Of a stretch of DNA of 14,854 bases, positions 1 through 6,118 are shown piece after piece. The stretch covers positions 1-14,854 of the forward strand of contig JAVBPK010000112.1 in the NCBI GenBank assembly GCA_031549625.1. The letters are read 5' to 3'. The stretch is from JAISXK01 sp031549625 (GTDB lineage: Bacteria > Bacillota > Clostridia > Christensenellales > CAG-138). The translations under genes and the position numbers were made by a program. Position 1 is the first letter of the stretch. Each line of letters starts with the position of its first letter. The notes beneath the pieces were generated by a model. It was not told the DNA's origin. It worked only from the letters and a program-made list of their open reading frames with translations, and did no database searches.

Positions 1-111
1 TATACGGATTTGCCTTCAAGTGGTAAGTCGAAATCGTCAGGCCTATTTTGTGTGCACGGATAAAGCTCTTTTAGGCACTGGTGCGTCGTTCTGCATTTGA
101 AGATAAGGTAA

Positions 112-141
112 GGGGCCGTAGCTTCTTGGTGCTACGGCCCC
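112..141. repeat. Strong hairpin, copy A of a mirrored pair
   Basis: A perfect 11-bp stem (GGGGCCGTAGC with GCTACGGCCCC) encloses an 8-base loop, TTCTTGGT. No T-run follows on either strand, so a classical intrinsic terminator is unlikely. The same stem recurs at 269-296 with a loop that is nearly the reverse complement of this one. Confidence 0.75.
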
Positions 142-204
142 TGCCATGTGGCTCCAGCCCTGGATGGAAGGCGAAACAGGCTTTCCTAAGGGTTTACCAT
201 CGAT

Positions 205-227
205 GGAACTGCCCCATTGGCAGTTCC
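205..227. repeat. 9-bp inverted repeat hairpin
   Basis: GGAACTGCC and GGCAGTTCC flank a 5-base loop (CCATT). It lies between the two related hairpins at 112-141 and 269-296. No T-run follows on either strand, and its role is unknown. Confidence 0.6.
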
Positions 228-268
228 CTGTCCTCCCCCTTCTCCATTTTCATCATATAACAAAGGCG

Positions 269-296
269 GGGCCGTAGCATCAAGAAGCTACGGCCC
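269..296. repeat. Strong hairpin, copy B of a mirrored pair
   Basis: A 10-bp stem (GGGCCGTAGC with GCTACGGCCC) surrounds the loop ATCAAGAA. The loop matches the reverse complement of copy A's loop (ACCAAGAA) at 7 of 8 positions, while both copies are followed by TGCCA. This is a small repeat family of REP or MITE type, or duplicated terminator stems; the sequence does not decide which. Confidence 0.7.
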
Positions 297-433
297 TGCC
301 ACAGACTGTCAAAAAAAGTTCGCAAGGGCAAGTTTTCAATCTGTGGGCAAGGACGACATGTGCGTCCGCAGCCCACACCTTGTGCATTTTGCCGCCCGCG
401 AGCTCGAAGAGCAAGAGATAAAATGCCGTGATC

Positions 434-459
434 CCGTCGAAAAACAGGGTTTTCGACGG
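434..459 (-). terminator. Hairpin downstream of the binding-protein gene (distal)
   Basis: CCGTCGAAAA pairs with TTTTCGACGG around a 6-base loop. It is the second of two hairpins met when transcribing leftwards past the stop at 528. The stem carries its own A/T tract, but the sequence after it is not a clean U-run, so termination is plausible and unproven. Confidence 0.45.
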
Positions 460-465
460 ACTAAA

Positions 466-493
466 GCGCCCGATCGCGTATTCGATCGGGCGC
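466..493 (-). terminator. Hairpin downstream of the binding-protein gene (proximal)
   Basis: A perfect 11-bp GC-rich stem (GCGCCCGATCG with CGATCGGGCGC) has a 6-base loop and lies 35 bases past the stop codon of the minus-strand gene. The transcript continues with UUUAGUCC, a short U-tract, consistent with a Rho-independent terminator. Confidence 0.6.
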
Positions 494-527
494 CAATTTA
501 GATTTCGTCAGTTATAAAGCTGCGCGA

Positions 528-1910
528 TTAACGATTTTCCCAAGCCGGTTGCGGCCATACAAATACGTTCTTACCGCCGCCCATTTCGCCCGCCAGGGTG
601 AACGGCCCTACGAGGTGCCATTCTCCATCGATAATCTGGCCAAACTGCAGCCCTGCGCCGTAGTTCTGGTTGTACATCATAGCGCCGTCCGGCAGCTTTC
701 CATCTTCAAACTTGATGTATTGATGCTTGTTATACATGTTTGCCCAATCGTCGGGACCCATGTCCGTCTTATCGATCGCGGCGGCAAGCGCTTCGCGGTC
801 AACGGAAGCAGCTTTATCAAGCGCGTCCAGCACGATGCCGAGAGCCAGCCAAGTGTTGCAGGAAGTTTCGGTGGGGCTCTGGCCATCGCCGATTTCCTTC
901 ATGCGGGTATAATATTCACCCGCTTCTGGGGAGAGCATGCTCAGAACGTCCGGCACCCAAGCGGAGCTGCTGACAACATATTCAGCTGTGTCGCCGGCAG
1001 ACGCGAGGAACGTGGAGTCCATATATCCGCCGCCCAGCGCCATGATCGGAACATTACATTTATATTCCTTCATCTGCTTCTGGAACAGCAGCGCTTCATT
1101 TAGCTGCAGGGAAGCGAGCACGACGTCTATGTTGCCGTTTTTGATTTTTTGCACGGTACCCGACATATCCGCTACGCCGGCCTGCACAGAGTCTTCAACT
1201 GCAATTTTCATGCCCAGCGCATCCGTTATACGGCCGAAGCTTACACGGTTGCCCTTGCCGTAGTCGTCCGCAGAGCCGACGAAAGCGACATTCTGTATGG
1301 GCGTGATTTTGCTCAGCGCTTCCAGCCAAGCCTGCTGGGAAGCTTCTTGCGAGAATGTTCCGAGGCAGGGCCTGAACACGTAATTTGCGTCAGTTGCCAG
1401 AATGCCGTCCGAAATGGCGTTGACAATGACATAGGGCACATGGTACTTGTTGGCCAATGTTGCGCAGGGGCTCGTAACGCCGCTCTGATAGCTGCCGATA
1501 ACGGCGATGCAGTTATCCACATTTATCAGTTTCTCAAACTGCACTTGACCGACATCGGGCGTGCTCTCGGAGTCTCCGAATACCAATTCTACTTCGATAT
1601 TCTGATTTTTGAAGCCGACGCTCTTGTTAAAGTACTCGAGGCAGGCAGTCGCGCCCATCTTCATCAGTTTGCCCTGCGAGGCGACAGCACCGGACAAAGG
1701 TGCCAGTACGCCAATTTTGACAACGGTCTTTTCGGTTGCCGGCGCTGCCGGTGCAGCGGGGGCGGTGGAAGCTGCCGGTGCAGCAGGAGCGGCGGAAGCC
1801 GCCGGTGCAGCGGTAGCAGCGGGGGCGGGGGCAGCAGGCGCACATCCGATTGCGAGTACACACAGTGCCAGGGCTAATGCAAATGCCAGTGTTTTCTTCA
1901 TGTTCTTCAT
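528..1910 (-). CDS. Branched-chain amino acid-type ABC transporter substrate-binding lipoprotein
   Basis: This 460-residue extracellular solute receptor belongs to the periplasmic-binding-protein type 1 fold (Leu/Ile/Val-binding, Peripla_BP_6). Residues 1-22 are a lipoprotein signal ending in LAIG before Cys23. Residues 24-60 are a low-complexity Ala/Pro spacer that would hold the receptor off the membrane. The folded domain starts near residue 63 with KIGVLAPLSG, typical of LivJ-like proteins, and the motif VIGSYQSG is also visible. The start could be Met1 or Met4; AGAGGAG lies just upstream. No LIV permease or ATPase is in the window, so it is an orphan receptor here. It has its own promoter (2088-2116) and likely ends at the hairpins at 434-493. 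The ligand cannot be told from sequence: amino acids, amides or other small organics are all known for the family. Confidence 0.9.
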   Translation of the reverse strand: MKNMKKTLAFALALALCVLAIGCAPAAPAPAATAAPAASAAPAAPAASTAPAAPAAPATEKTVVKIGVLAPLSGAVASQGKLMKMGATACLEYFNKSVGFKNQNIEVELVFGDSESTPDVGQVQFEKLINVDNCIAVIGSYQSGVTSPCATLANKYHVPYVIVNAISDGILATDANYVFRPCLGTFSQEASQQAWLEALSKITPIQNVAFVGSADDYGKGNRVSFGRITDALGMKIAVEDSVQAGVADMSGTVQKIKNGNIDVVLASLQLNEALLFQKQMKEYKCNVPIMALGGGYMDSTFLASAGDTAEYVVSSSAWVPDVLSMLSPEAGEYYTRMKEIGDGQSPTETSCNTWLALGIVLDALDKAASVDREALAAAIDKTDMGPDDWANMYNKHQYIKFEDGKLPDGAMMYNQNYGAGLQFGQIIDGEWHLVGPFTLAGEMGGGKNVFVWPQPAWENR

Positions 1911-2087
1911 AGTCTCCTCTCATATTTTGGGTTTTATGACGCGCAACTTGCAAAATTAAAACTTGTTTGTTTATTTTTTTACGATATTTTTGCGACAAAC
2001 ATGCATTATCGCACAAAATATTGCCACAAATATAACAAAATTGGGAGTGTTGTTTAATAAACGAGGATGTAATCAAAGAGTAGTGTA

Positions 2088-2116
2088 AGGATAACATACT
2101 TATTTATGCTTGTCAA
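2088..2116 (-). promoter_or_regulatory. Sigma-A promoter of the binding-protein gene
   Basis: On the minus strand TTGACA (2111-2116) is followed by a 17-base spacer and TATCCT (2088-2093). The predicted start is about 170 bases before the ATG at 1910, giving a long AT-rich leader with no recognised riboswitch. A dyad at 2124-2137 lies just upstream of the -35 box. Confidence 0.75.
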
Positions 2117-2123
2117 CCATTTC

Positions 2124-2137
2124 AAACACCCATGTTT
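2124..2137. promoter_or_regulatory. Dyad AAACA-N4-TGTTT upstream of the receptor promoter
   Basis: AAACA and TGTTT are separated by four bases (CCCA), just upstream of the -35 box of the minus-strand promoter. The same half-sites with the same spacing occur at the epimerase promoter (3265-3278). This is a probable regulator binding site; its position would suit an activator or a distal repressor contact. Confidence 0.45.
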
Positions 2138-2176
2138 AAAACAATTTTCCCCGCGATTCTCCGCACAAAAACCGAC

Positions 2177-3070
2177 TTACTTATAAAAAGAACGCACAAA
2201 TTCCGCCCCGGCGCGCGCGTCGGATACCAATGTATCCAAACTGGCTCCACCGCTCAAGTCTCTCCAAACACACACGTTCAACGCGGCGCGATGGCCAACG
2301 GTAACAAATGGCTCCATCGTAATGTATCCCTCGTAGCCCACTTGCTTCAGCGTGCCGAAAACATCCGCCCAAGGCATATGACCCGGGCCGTTGCCAGGCA
2401 CGCGCCTATCCGACTCTCCAACGTGGAAATGCCCCAGCATGCCATGCTTTGCCGTATAGGCAATGGCATCTGTAATACTGGCCTCTTCGATGTTCATGTG
2501 AAATACGTCGATCAGCAGCTTTGCGTTCGGGCTGCCTACCTCTTCCGCAAAGGCGACGCCCTCCGCAGCGGTATTAAAGAGAAACTGCTCATATCGATTC
2601 ACCACTTCAAAGCAGTAGGTTACTCCCACATCCTCCGCCACCTTTATGATATCCCGCATCGCGCAAATACTTAGATCCTGCACGCGCCTTTTTTCCGCCG
2701 CGTCCAGCAATTTGCCGGGCCGTTTCAGCCAGGCGGAATAGTTGACGCCGGACCATCTGTCAGCGCCGGCTTCCGCCGCGGCATGTAGAACATCCTTGCA
2801 AAACGCGATGCCGATATTTCGTATGGCGGCATCGTCGGATGAAATATCATTTGTCTCATTTAAGCCGCCGTTGATGCTTAAAAGCATGCCTTTATCGGCA
2901 ACAGCCTTTTTAAAGTTTTTTCTTTCCTCGCTGGAAAGATTGAGCACCATTGCAGGCAATACTTCCACAACGTCCACGCCGGCGGCCTCTGTGAGCTCCA
3001 GTATGCTGAAAATATCCGTTTCTTTGCCGGTTCCAATCCAATATCCCATATGCAGACCAATTTTATTCAT
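2177..3070 (-). CDS. Ketose 3-epimerase (D-tagatose/D-psicose 3-epimerase family)
   Basis: This 297-residue protein has the xylose-isomerase-like TIM-barrel fold. The C-terminal half carries the family signature: EVVNRYEQ (Glu155), LIDVFHMNIEE (Asp188), GHFHVGE (His214) and TMEPF (Glu253). Their spacing fits the four metal ligands and the catalytic Glu pair of ketose 3-epimerases, which invert C3 of free ketoses. EryC, a tetrulose-4-phosphate racemase, is in the same superfamily, so a C4 substrate is possible. The start at 3070 is chosen because GGAGGTTACT precedes it and homology begins at MNKIGLHMGYW; an upstream in-frame Met at 3187 adds unrelated residues. The gene appears to have its own promoter (3279-3307) and operator-like dyad. 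Epimerase function is well supported; the exact sugar is unknown. Confidence 0.9.
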   Translation of the reverse strand: MNKIGLHMGYWIGTGKETDIFSILELTEAAGVDVVEVLPAMVLNLSSEERKNFKKAVADKGMLLSINGGLNETNDISSDDAAIRNIGIAFCKDVLHAAAEAGADRWSGVNYSAWLKRPGKLLDAAEKRRVQDLSICAMRDIIKVAEDVGVTYCFEVVNRYEQFLFNTAAEGVAFAEEVGSPNAKLLIDVFHMNIEEASITDAIAYTAKHGMLGHFHVGESDRRVPGNGPGHMPWADVFGTLKQVGYEGYITMEPFVTVGHRAALNVCVWRDLSGGASLDTLVSDARAGAEFVRSFYK

Positions 3071-3264
3071 AGTAACCTCCATCATATATGTTGTAGCGGC
3101 GTGCAAGCATATATGCGCTATCAATACGCTCTGCCGCCAGCGATACGCTTTATCCTCAATGGATATCATTTTATATTTAAGGAACAAACTCTTTGATTTT
3201 TGCTCAGAACTGGTAAGGATATACGCTATTTATGTCCGCAGTTCGCCATGATGCGATCAACATT

Positions 3265-3278
3265 AAACACTTGTGTTT
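3265..3278. promoter_or_regulatory. Operator-like dyad AAACACTTGTGTTT
   Basis: A 6-bp inverted repeat (AAACAC and GTGTTT, two-base centre) lies immediately downstream of the -10 box of the epimerase promoter, over the likely transcription start. That placement suits a repressor. It shares AAACA-N4-TGTTT with the site at 2124-2137 and resembles the dyads at 5808-5821 and 5976-5989. Confidence 0.5.
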
Positions 3279-3307
3279 ATTATACTCTATGCTTACTGGA
3301 AAGGAAA
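3279..3307 (-). promoter_or_regulatory. Probable promoter of the epimerase gene
   Basis: The minus strand has a perfect TATAAT (-10, 3279-3284). The best -35 candidate at 17 bases spacing (TTTCCT, 3302-3307) is weak, so an activator or relaxed -35 recognition may be involved. The predicted leader is about 200 bases. Confidence 0.5.
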
Positions 3308-3397
3308 GCACATTTATATCTTTATCATGCCCGGTACCAATCGCGTAACAAACGCGCCTGTTCGGAGCAGCGCAAAGCCTTTTCCGTTCTTTTATCT

Positions 3398-3441
3398 AAA
3401 TAAAAAGCGCGCATACCCTGCATCAAAGGCAGATAGCGCGC
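3398..3441 (-). terminator. Rho-independent terminator of the lacI-tpiA-DUF1905 operon
   Basis: On the minus strand GCGCGC (3441-3436) pairs with GCGCGC (3412-3407), with further TA and CTGC/GCAG pairing inside. It is followed directly by a U-rich run (UUUUUAUUU). It starts 5 bases past the DUF1905 stop codon. Confidence 0.75.
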
Positions 3442-3446
3442 GGCCA

Positions 3447-3764
3447 CTAAATCCACAGGGCGATTTTGATGTCCTGATCGGTTTCTATTTTTTCGTTCCT
3501 TCGAATTTGCGCTTTAATGGGCAGCAAATAGGTGTTCTGTTTTGTGTCAAACCAGATCGCGGTGGCCCATTCGCTCTTGCCTGTCTCGGCCGTTATCTTC
3601 AAACGGCCCCAGCCCTCCTCCTCGGATTTCATGCGTTCCCGTATTTCTTTTGTTAATGCCGCTGGAAGCGAGGCAAAATGCCACGCGCATTTTCCTTCCG
3701 TCTGCCAGAGCTTCGCGGTAAACTCATATCTTACCAATCCTGTTCTTTTCTCTGCAGCCGCCAT
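3447..3764 (-). CDS. DUF1905 domain protein
   Basis: This small 105-residue protein matches the pattern of the DUF1905 family (PF08922): EFTAKLWQTEGKCAWHF near the N-terminus, then SLP, GWGRLKITA, WATAIWF and YLLPIKAQIRR, ending with a short strand IALWI. It spans the usual length of the domain alone, without the YdeI/OmdA domain that sometimes follows it. The family is a small beta-barrel of unknown biochemical role. A strong GGGAGGA lies 5 bases before the ATG. It is the last gene of a minus-strand operon, 54 bases after the TIM gene, and is followed at once by a terminator. Its role in sugar catabolism is unclear; it may be a passenger or a small-molecule-binding accessory. Confidence 0.85.
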   Translation of the reverse strand: MAAAEKRTGLVRYEFTAKLWQTEGKCAWHFASLPAALTKEIRERMKSEEEGWGRLKITAETGKSEWATAIWFDTKQNTYLLPIKAQIRRNEKIETDQDIKIALWI

Positions 3765-3818
3765 ACTTTCCTCCCGAAAAAAACATATTCTGATAGGCAG
3801 GTTTGGCCAATACGGAGC

Positions 3819-4613
3819 CTATTTCTTTGCGGAAAACAGCGGCAGCACCGCTTGCACCATATCCGCGTAATTCTGCGCTTGCCAGGCCGCTCTGCCGACA
3901 AACAATCCATCCACATCGGGCATTTGGATAATTTCAGTAGCATTTCCCTTATTGACGCTGCCGCCATAGAAGATGGGAATTTCCTGCCCTGCGGTTTCCC
4001 CGAATATCGATTGCAACACCCCCCGAATGGTATGGTGCCTCGCACACACATATTCGGGTGCCGCAGGCGTTCCGTTGACGCCGATGGCCCACACAGGCTC
4101 ATACGCCACCCAAAGCCTTTTTGCGCAGCAGGCCTTGTCAGATTCGTGCAAGCCGATTTTTATTTGCATGGAGAGGATTTCGTCGCTGATACCCACCTCT
4201 TTTTGCTGCGCGGTCTCCCCTATGCACAGCAAGGCCGTAAGCCCGTGTTCGCACGCCGCTTTTACCTTCCTGCTTTCATCAAAGTCGCTCTCTCCAAAAA
4301 CATGGCGCCGCTCTGAATGGCCGATCTCCGCGATGCGCACACCGTTTTCCACTAAAGACAGCGGAGATATTTCTCCGGTAAACTGGCCGCGTTCTTCCCA
4401 GCACATATTCTGCGCCCCCAACAGTACCTTAGTGTCTTTGAGTATTTCCCTGGCGCGGTGCAGCACGGTAAAGGAAGGGATAACAAACAGCTGTACATTT
4501 TCGTTTGCAAACCGGCCTGTACAATCGGCAAGCTCTGTAAGAAAAGCCACCGCCTCGCTGTCCGTCATGGACATTTTCGTATTTGTACCAAAATATAGTT
4601 TTTTTGAATGCAT
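3819..4613 (-). CDS. Triose-phosphate isomerase homologue, probably a tetrulose-phosphate isomerase
   Basis: This 264-residue TIM barrel has the catalytic residues of triose-phosphate isomerase: Asn11 and Lys13 (GTNTKM), His99 (IGHSERR) and Glu172 (YEPVWAIG), plus the YGGSV phosphate loop at 216-220. It departs from housekeeping TIM in two places: loop 6 reads AIGVNGTPA rather than AIGTGKTA, and the loop 8 region reads FVGRAAW instead of the usual VGGASL. Such divergence, and location with lacI, a ketose kinase and an rpiB homologue, fits catabolic TIM paralogues such as EryH (TpiA2), which isomerise tetrulose phosphates. Handling dihydroxyacetone phosphate remains possible. The ATG at 4613 is preceded by GGAGGT inside the lacI 3' end, and the lacI stop and this start are separated by one base (TAAGATG), so translation is probably coupled. 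Confidence 0.88.
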   Translation of the reverse strand: MHSKKLYFGTNTKMSMTDSEAVAFLTELADCTGRFANENVQLFVIPSFTVLHRAREILKDTKVLLGAQNMCWEERGQFTGEISPLSLVENGVRIAEIGHSERRHVFGESDFDESRKVKAACEHGLTALLCIGETAQQKEVGISDEILSMQIKIGLHESDKACCAKRLWVAYEPVWAIGVNGTPAAPEYVCARHHTIRGVLQSIFGETAGQEIPIFYGGSVNKGNATEIIQMPDVDGLFVGRAAWQAQNYADMVQAVLPLFSAKK

Positions 4614-4614
4614 C

Positions 4615-5700
4615 TTATTTACCTCCAGAAAAAGTAGGGGAGGGCGTACCCGATAACGGCGCGATGGAGCCCCGCGGAATAATATAAGGCGTAATCGAAA
4701 AATGATAGATATCCGACCTTTTTTCAAACAATTTGGCGCGGATGATGGTATTGCAGTATTCCGCTATTTTGTCGCCCGGCAGTTTGATGCTGGCCAGCGG
4801 CGGGTCGGAGAATTCGTTGAGCGGGTTGTCATCAAAGCCGATAACGCTGACATCGCGGGGAATGTTTTTTCCAAACAACCGCATGGCGCGGTATACGCCA
4901 TGGGCGACGATATCGCAGAAGGTAATGACAGCGGTAAACGGTACGCGAAAAGCGCCCGCCTCCGCGTCCCACAGCGATGCGATAGCCTTGTAGCCGCTTT
5001 CTACCGTGGTATAAACGTCATGGATAGAATCATCGGAAAAACGCACGCCTCTCTCTGCGTAAGCCCGCCGAACCCCGTCGACAAACTGGCTGCTCAGCGG
5101 AAATGTCAGCGGTTCGCTCAGCACAAGGATATCCCTGTGCCCGTTATCGAGCAGTGTGCTTGCCGAAATATATCCACCGGCCTCATAATCTACAAATATC
5201 GTGCTGTAGGGCATACCCCCCACGCTATCGCTCTTGCCAAATACGATTAAGCGGTCGTTTAAGCCGGAAAGCAGCGCAAGCGTTTCTTTATTGCTGGTTG
5301 CAGGCGAATAAAGCACAAAATCCGGCTGCTTGGCCAATATAGAGAGTATAATGCTGCGTTCGTTTTTTTCGTTGAACTGCGGATCCGCCGTCAGCAATGT
5401 ATAGCCGTATTCGTTCATTTTACCGGAAATATCGTTGATTACATGGGATATGACGGAGTTCACGGTATCGTTTATAATGACCGCAATCATTTTTGTGGAT
5501 TTACCACGCAAGCCTTTGGCCAGCATATTGGGCGTGTAGCCCATCTCCTGCGCCTTATCCAGAATCATTTGCTTTGTCTCGAGCTTGACCAAGTCACTGT
5601 CATTGAGCGCTTTTGACACCGTAGCAAAGGATACGCCAACCTCATCGGCGATCATTTTTATGGTGACATGCCTCTGCCCCAGGTGGAAATTTGATTCCAT
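4615..5700 (-). CDS. LacI-family transcriptional regulator
   Basis: This 361-residue regulator has an N-terminal helix-turn-helix (residues 12-33, VTIKMIADEVGVSFATVSKA), a hinge helix (residues 58-69, NMLAKGLRGKST) and a sugar-binding periplasmic-protein-like core containing IGFDDNPLNEF near residue 287. LacI proteins usually repress neighbouring catabolic genes until a sugar or sugar phosphate binds. It is divergent from the aminotransferase-kinase-transporter operon and co-directional with the TIM homologue, so it is the obvious local regulator. AGAGG precedes the ATG by a suitable distance. The intergenic region holds CG-centred palindromes (5806-5823 and 5978-5987) of the type that LacI-family proteins bind. 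The effector is unknown; a C4 ketose, its phosphate or an amino derivative would fit the context. Confidence 0.93.
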   Translation of the reverse strand: MESNFHLGQRHVTIKMIADEVGVSFATVSKALNDSDLVKLETKQMILDKAQEMGYTPNMLAKGLRGKSTKMIAVIINDTVNSVISHVINDISGKMNEYGYTLLTADPQFNEKNERSIILSILAKQPDFVLYSPATSNKETLALLSGLNDRLIVFGKSDSVGGMPYSTIFVDYEAGGYISASTLLDNGHRDILVLSEPLTFPLSSQFVDGVRRAYAERGVRFSDDSIHDVYTTVESGYKAIASLWDAEAGAFRVPFTAVITFCDIVAHGVYRAMRLFGKNIPRDVSVIGFDDNPLNEFSDPPLASIKLPGDKIAEYCNTIIRAKLFEKRSDIYHFSITPYIIPRGSIAPLSGTPSPTFSGGK

Positions 5701-5756
5701 GCTGTTCCTCTTGATCCTTCTATTTCTTGCGCGTAAATTTCATTTGCATATATAGG

Positions 5757-5786
5757 TTTGTACCAACATAGCAAAAGCGCAGTCAA
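5757..5786 (-). promoter_or_regulatory. Probable lacI promoter
   Basis: On the minus strand TTGACT (5781-5786) and TACAAA (5757-5762) are separated by 18 bases. This would give a leader of about 50 bases before the lacI ATG. The large palindrome at 5806-5823 lies 19 bases upstream of the -35 box. Confidence 0.45.
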
Positions 5787-5805
5787 ATAGCAATAGAAAC
5801 GCAAA

Positions 5806-5823
5806 AATAATAACGTTATTATT
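5806..5823. promoter_or_regulatory. 18-bp perfect palindrome, LacI-type operator candidate
   Basis: AATAATAACGTTATTATT is a perfect palindrome with a central CG, the usual architecture of LacI-family operators. Its inner 14 bases (TAATA-ACGT-TATTA) resemble the other dyads of this cluster. It lies 168 bp centre to centre from the site at 5976-5989, so DNA looping between the two is conceivable. Confidence 0.6.
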
Positions 5824-5903
5824 ATGCCGATTTCGGAAATTTCCTGTCTGTATTTTGAAAAATATTTAAATCTTCCCCTGGTTTCATCAGTATTTCTCTG
5901 GTT

Positions 5904-5931
5904 TTGACAAATAAATATCATAAAATAGTAT
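5904..5931 (+). promoter_or_regulatory. Upstream promoter candidate for the catabolic operon
   Basis: TTGACA (5904-5909), a 16-base spacer and TAGTAT (5926-5931). It is the weaker of two tandem candidates because of spacing and the -10 match. Confidence 0.4.
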
Positions 5932-5942
5932 CCAAAACAGCA

Positions 5943-5971
5943 TTGACAGCACCTCAAATGGATGATAACAT
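5943..5971 (+). promoter_or_regulatory. Main promoter candidate for the catabolic operon
   Basis: TTGACA (5943-5948), a 17-base spacer and TAACAT (5966-5971). The expected transcription start falls at about 5978, inside the dyad at 5976-5989, a typical repressor arrangement. Confidence 0.6.
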
Positions 5972-5975
5972 TCAA

Positions 5976-5989
5976 TAACAACGTTGTGA
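5976..5989. promoter_or_regulatory. Operator candidate over the operon transcription start
   Basis: The core ACAACGTTGT (5978-5987) is a perfect 10-bp palindrome with a central CG. The 14-base window reads TAACA-ACGT-TGTGA, close to the AAACA-N4-TGTTT sites on the other arm. Its position just after the -10 box fits repression by the divergent LacI protein. Confidence 0.55.
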
Positions 5990-6118
5990 TTTTCATGAGA
6001 TCACTTTTGCACTCCTCATAAAGCCAATTAAACGACGTACCTCATTCGCAATTATTCTATTTAAAATCAAATAACCCGGCCGACAGAACCAAGCATTACG
6101 AAAACCCAGAAAGGATGT

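Larger units (their letters stand above)
1..527. other. Gene-free left edge with clustered inverted repeats
   Basis: No reading frame here has a good ribosome binding site together with protein-like composition. The stretch contains inverted repeats at 112-141, 205-227, 269-296, 299-346 (CCACAGA with TCTGTGG), 434-459 and 466-493. The last two lie just past the stop of the minus-strand binding-protein gene and could end its transcript. The first 110 bases contain short open frames running off the edge, none with a recognisable product. Confidence 0.6.
3071..3446. other. Intergenic region with a terminator, promoter and dyad
   Basis: This stretch separates the DUF1905 gene from the epimerase gene, both on the minus strand. 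It holds the terminator at 3398-3441, a TATAAT-type promoter near 3279-3307, the dyad at 3265-3278, a 10-bp palindrome GCATATATGC at 3107-3116, and the epimerase ribosome binding site at 3073-3080. I see no gene in it. Confidence 0.6.
5701..6118. other. Divergent control region between lacI and the catabolic operon
   Basis: No gene is seen in these 418 bases. They hold a probable lacI promoter (5757-5786), a perfect 18-bp palindrome (5806-5823), a 10-bp palindrome GGAAATTTCC (5835-5844), two plus-strand promoter candidates (5904-5931 and 5943-5971) and an operator-like dyad (5976-5989). The leader of about 140 bases before the aminotransferase shows no riboswitch that I can recognise. Confidence 0.65.

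Noticed and set aside
1..110. Short open stretches off the left edge, including a minus-strand frame reading RPDDFDLPLEGKSV towards base 1
   Set aside because: No start codon with a ribosome binding site lies in frame before a stop, and I recognise no family. It may be part of a gene beyond the edge but cannot be called.
194..501. Open frames of 60 (minus) and 94 (plus) codons among the hairpins
   Set aside because: They run through inverted repeats, have odd composition, and lack ribosome binding sites.
3071..3187. Longer N-terminus for the epimerase from a Met at 3187
   Set aside because: The extra 39 residues do not resemble the family and a strong GGAGG sits before the Met at 3070.
5978..6118. 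Riboswitch in the aminotransferase leader
   Set aside because: Only short AT-rich stems are visible and no conserved riboswitch core is recognised.
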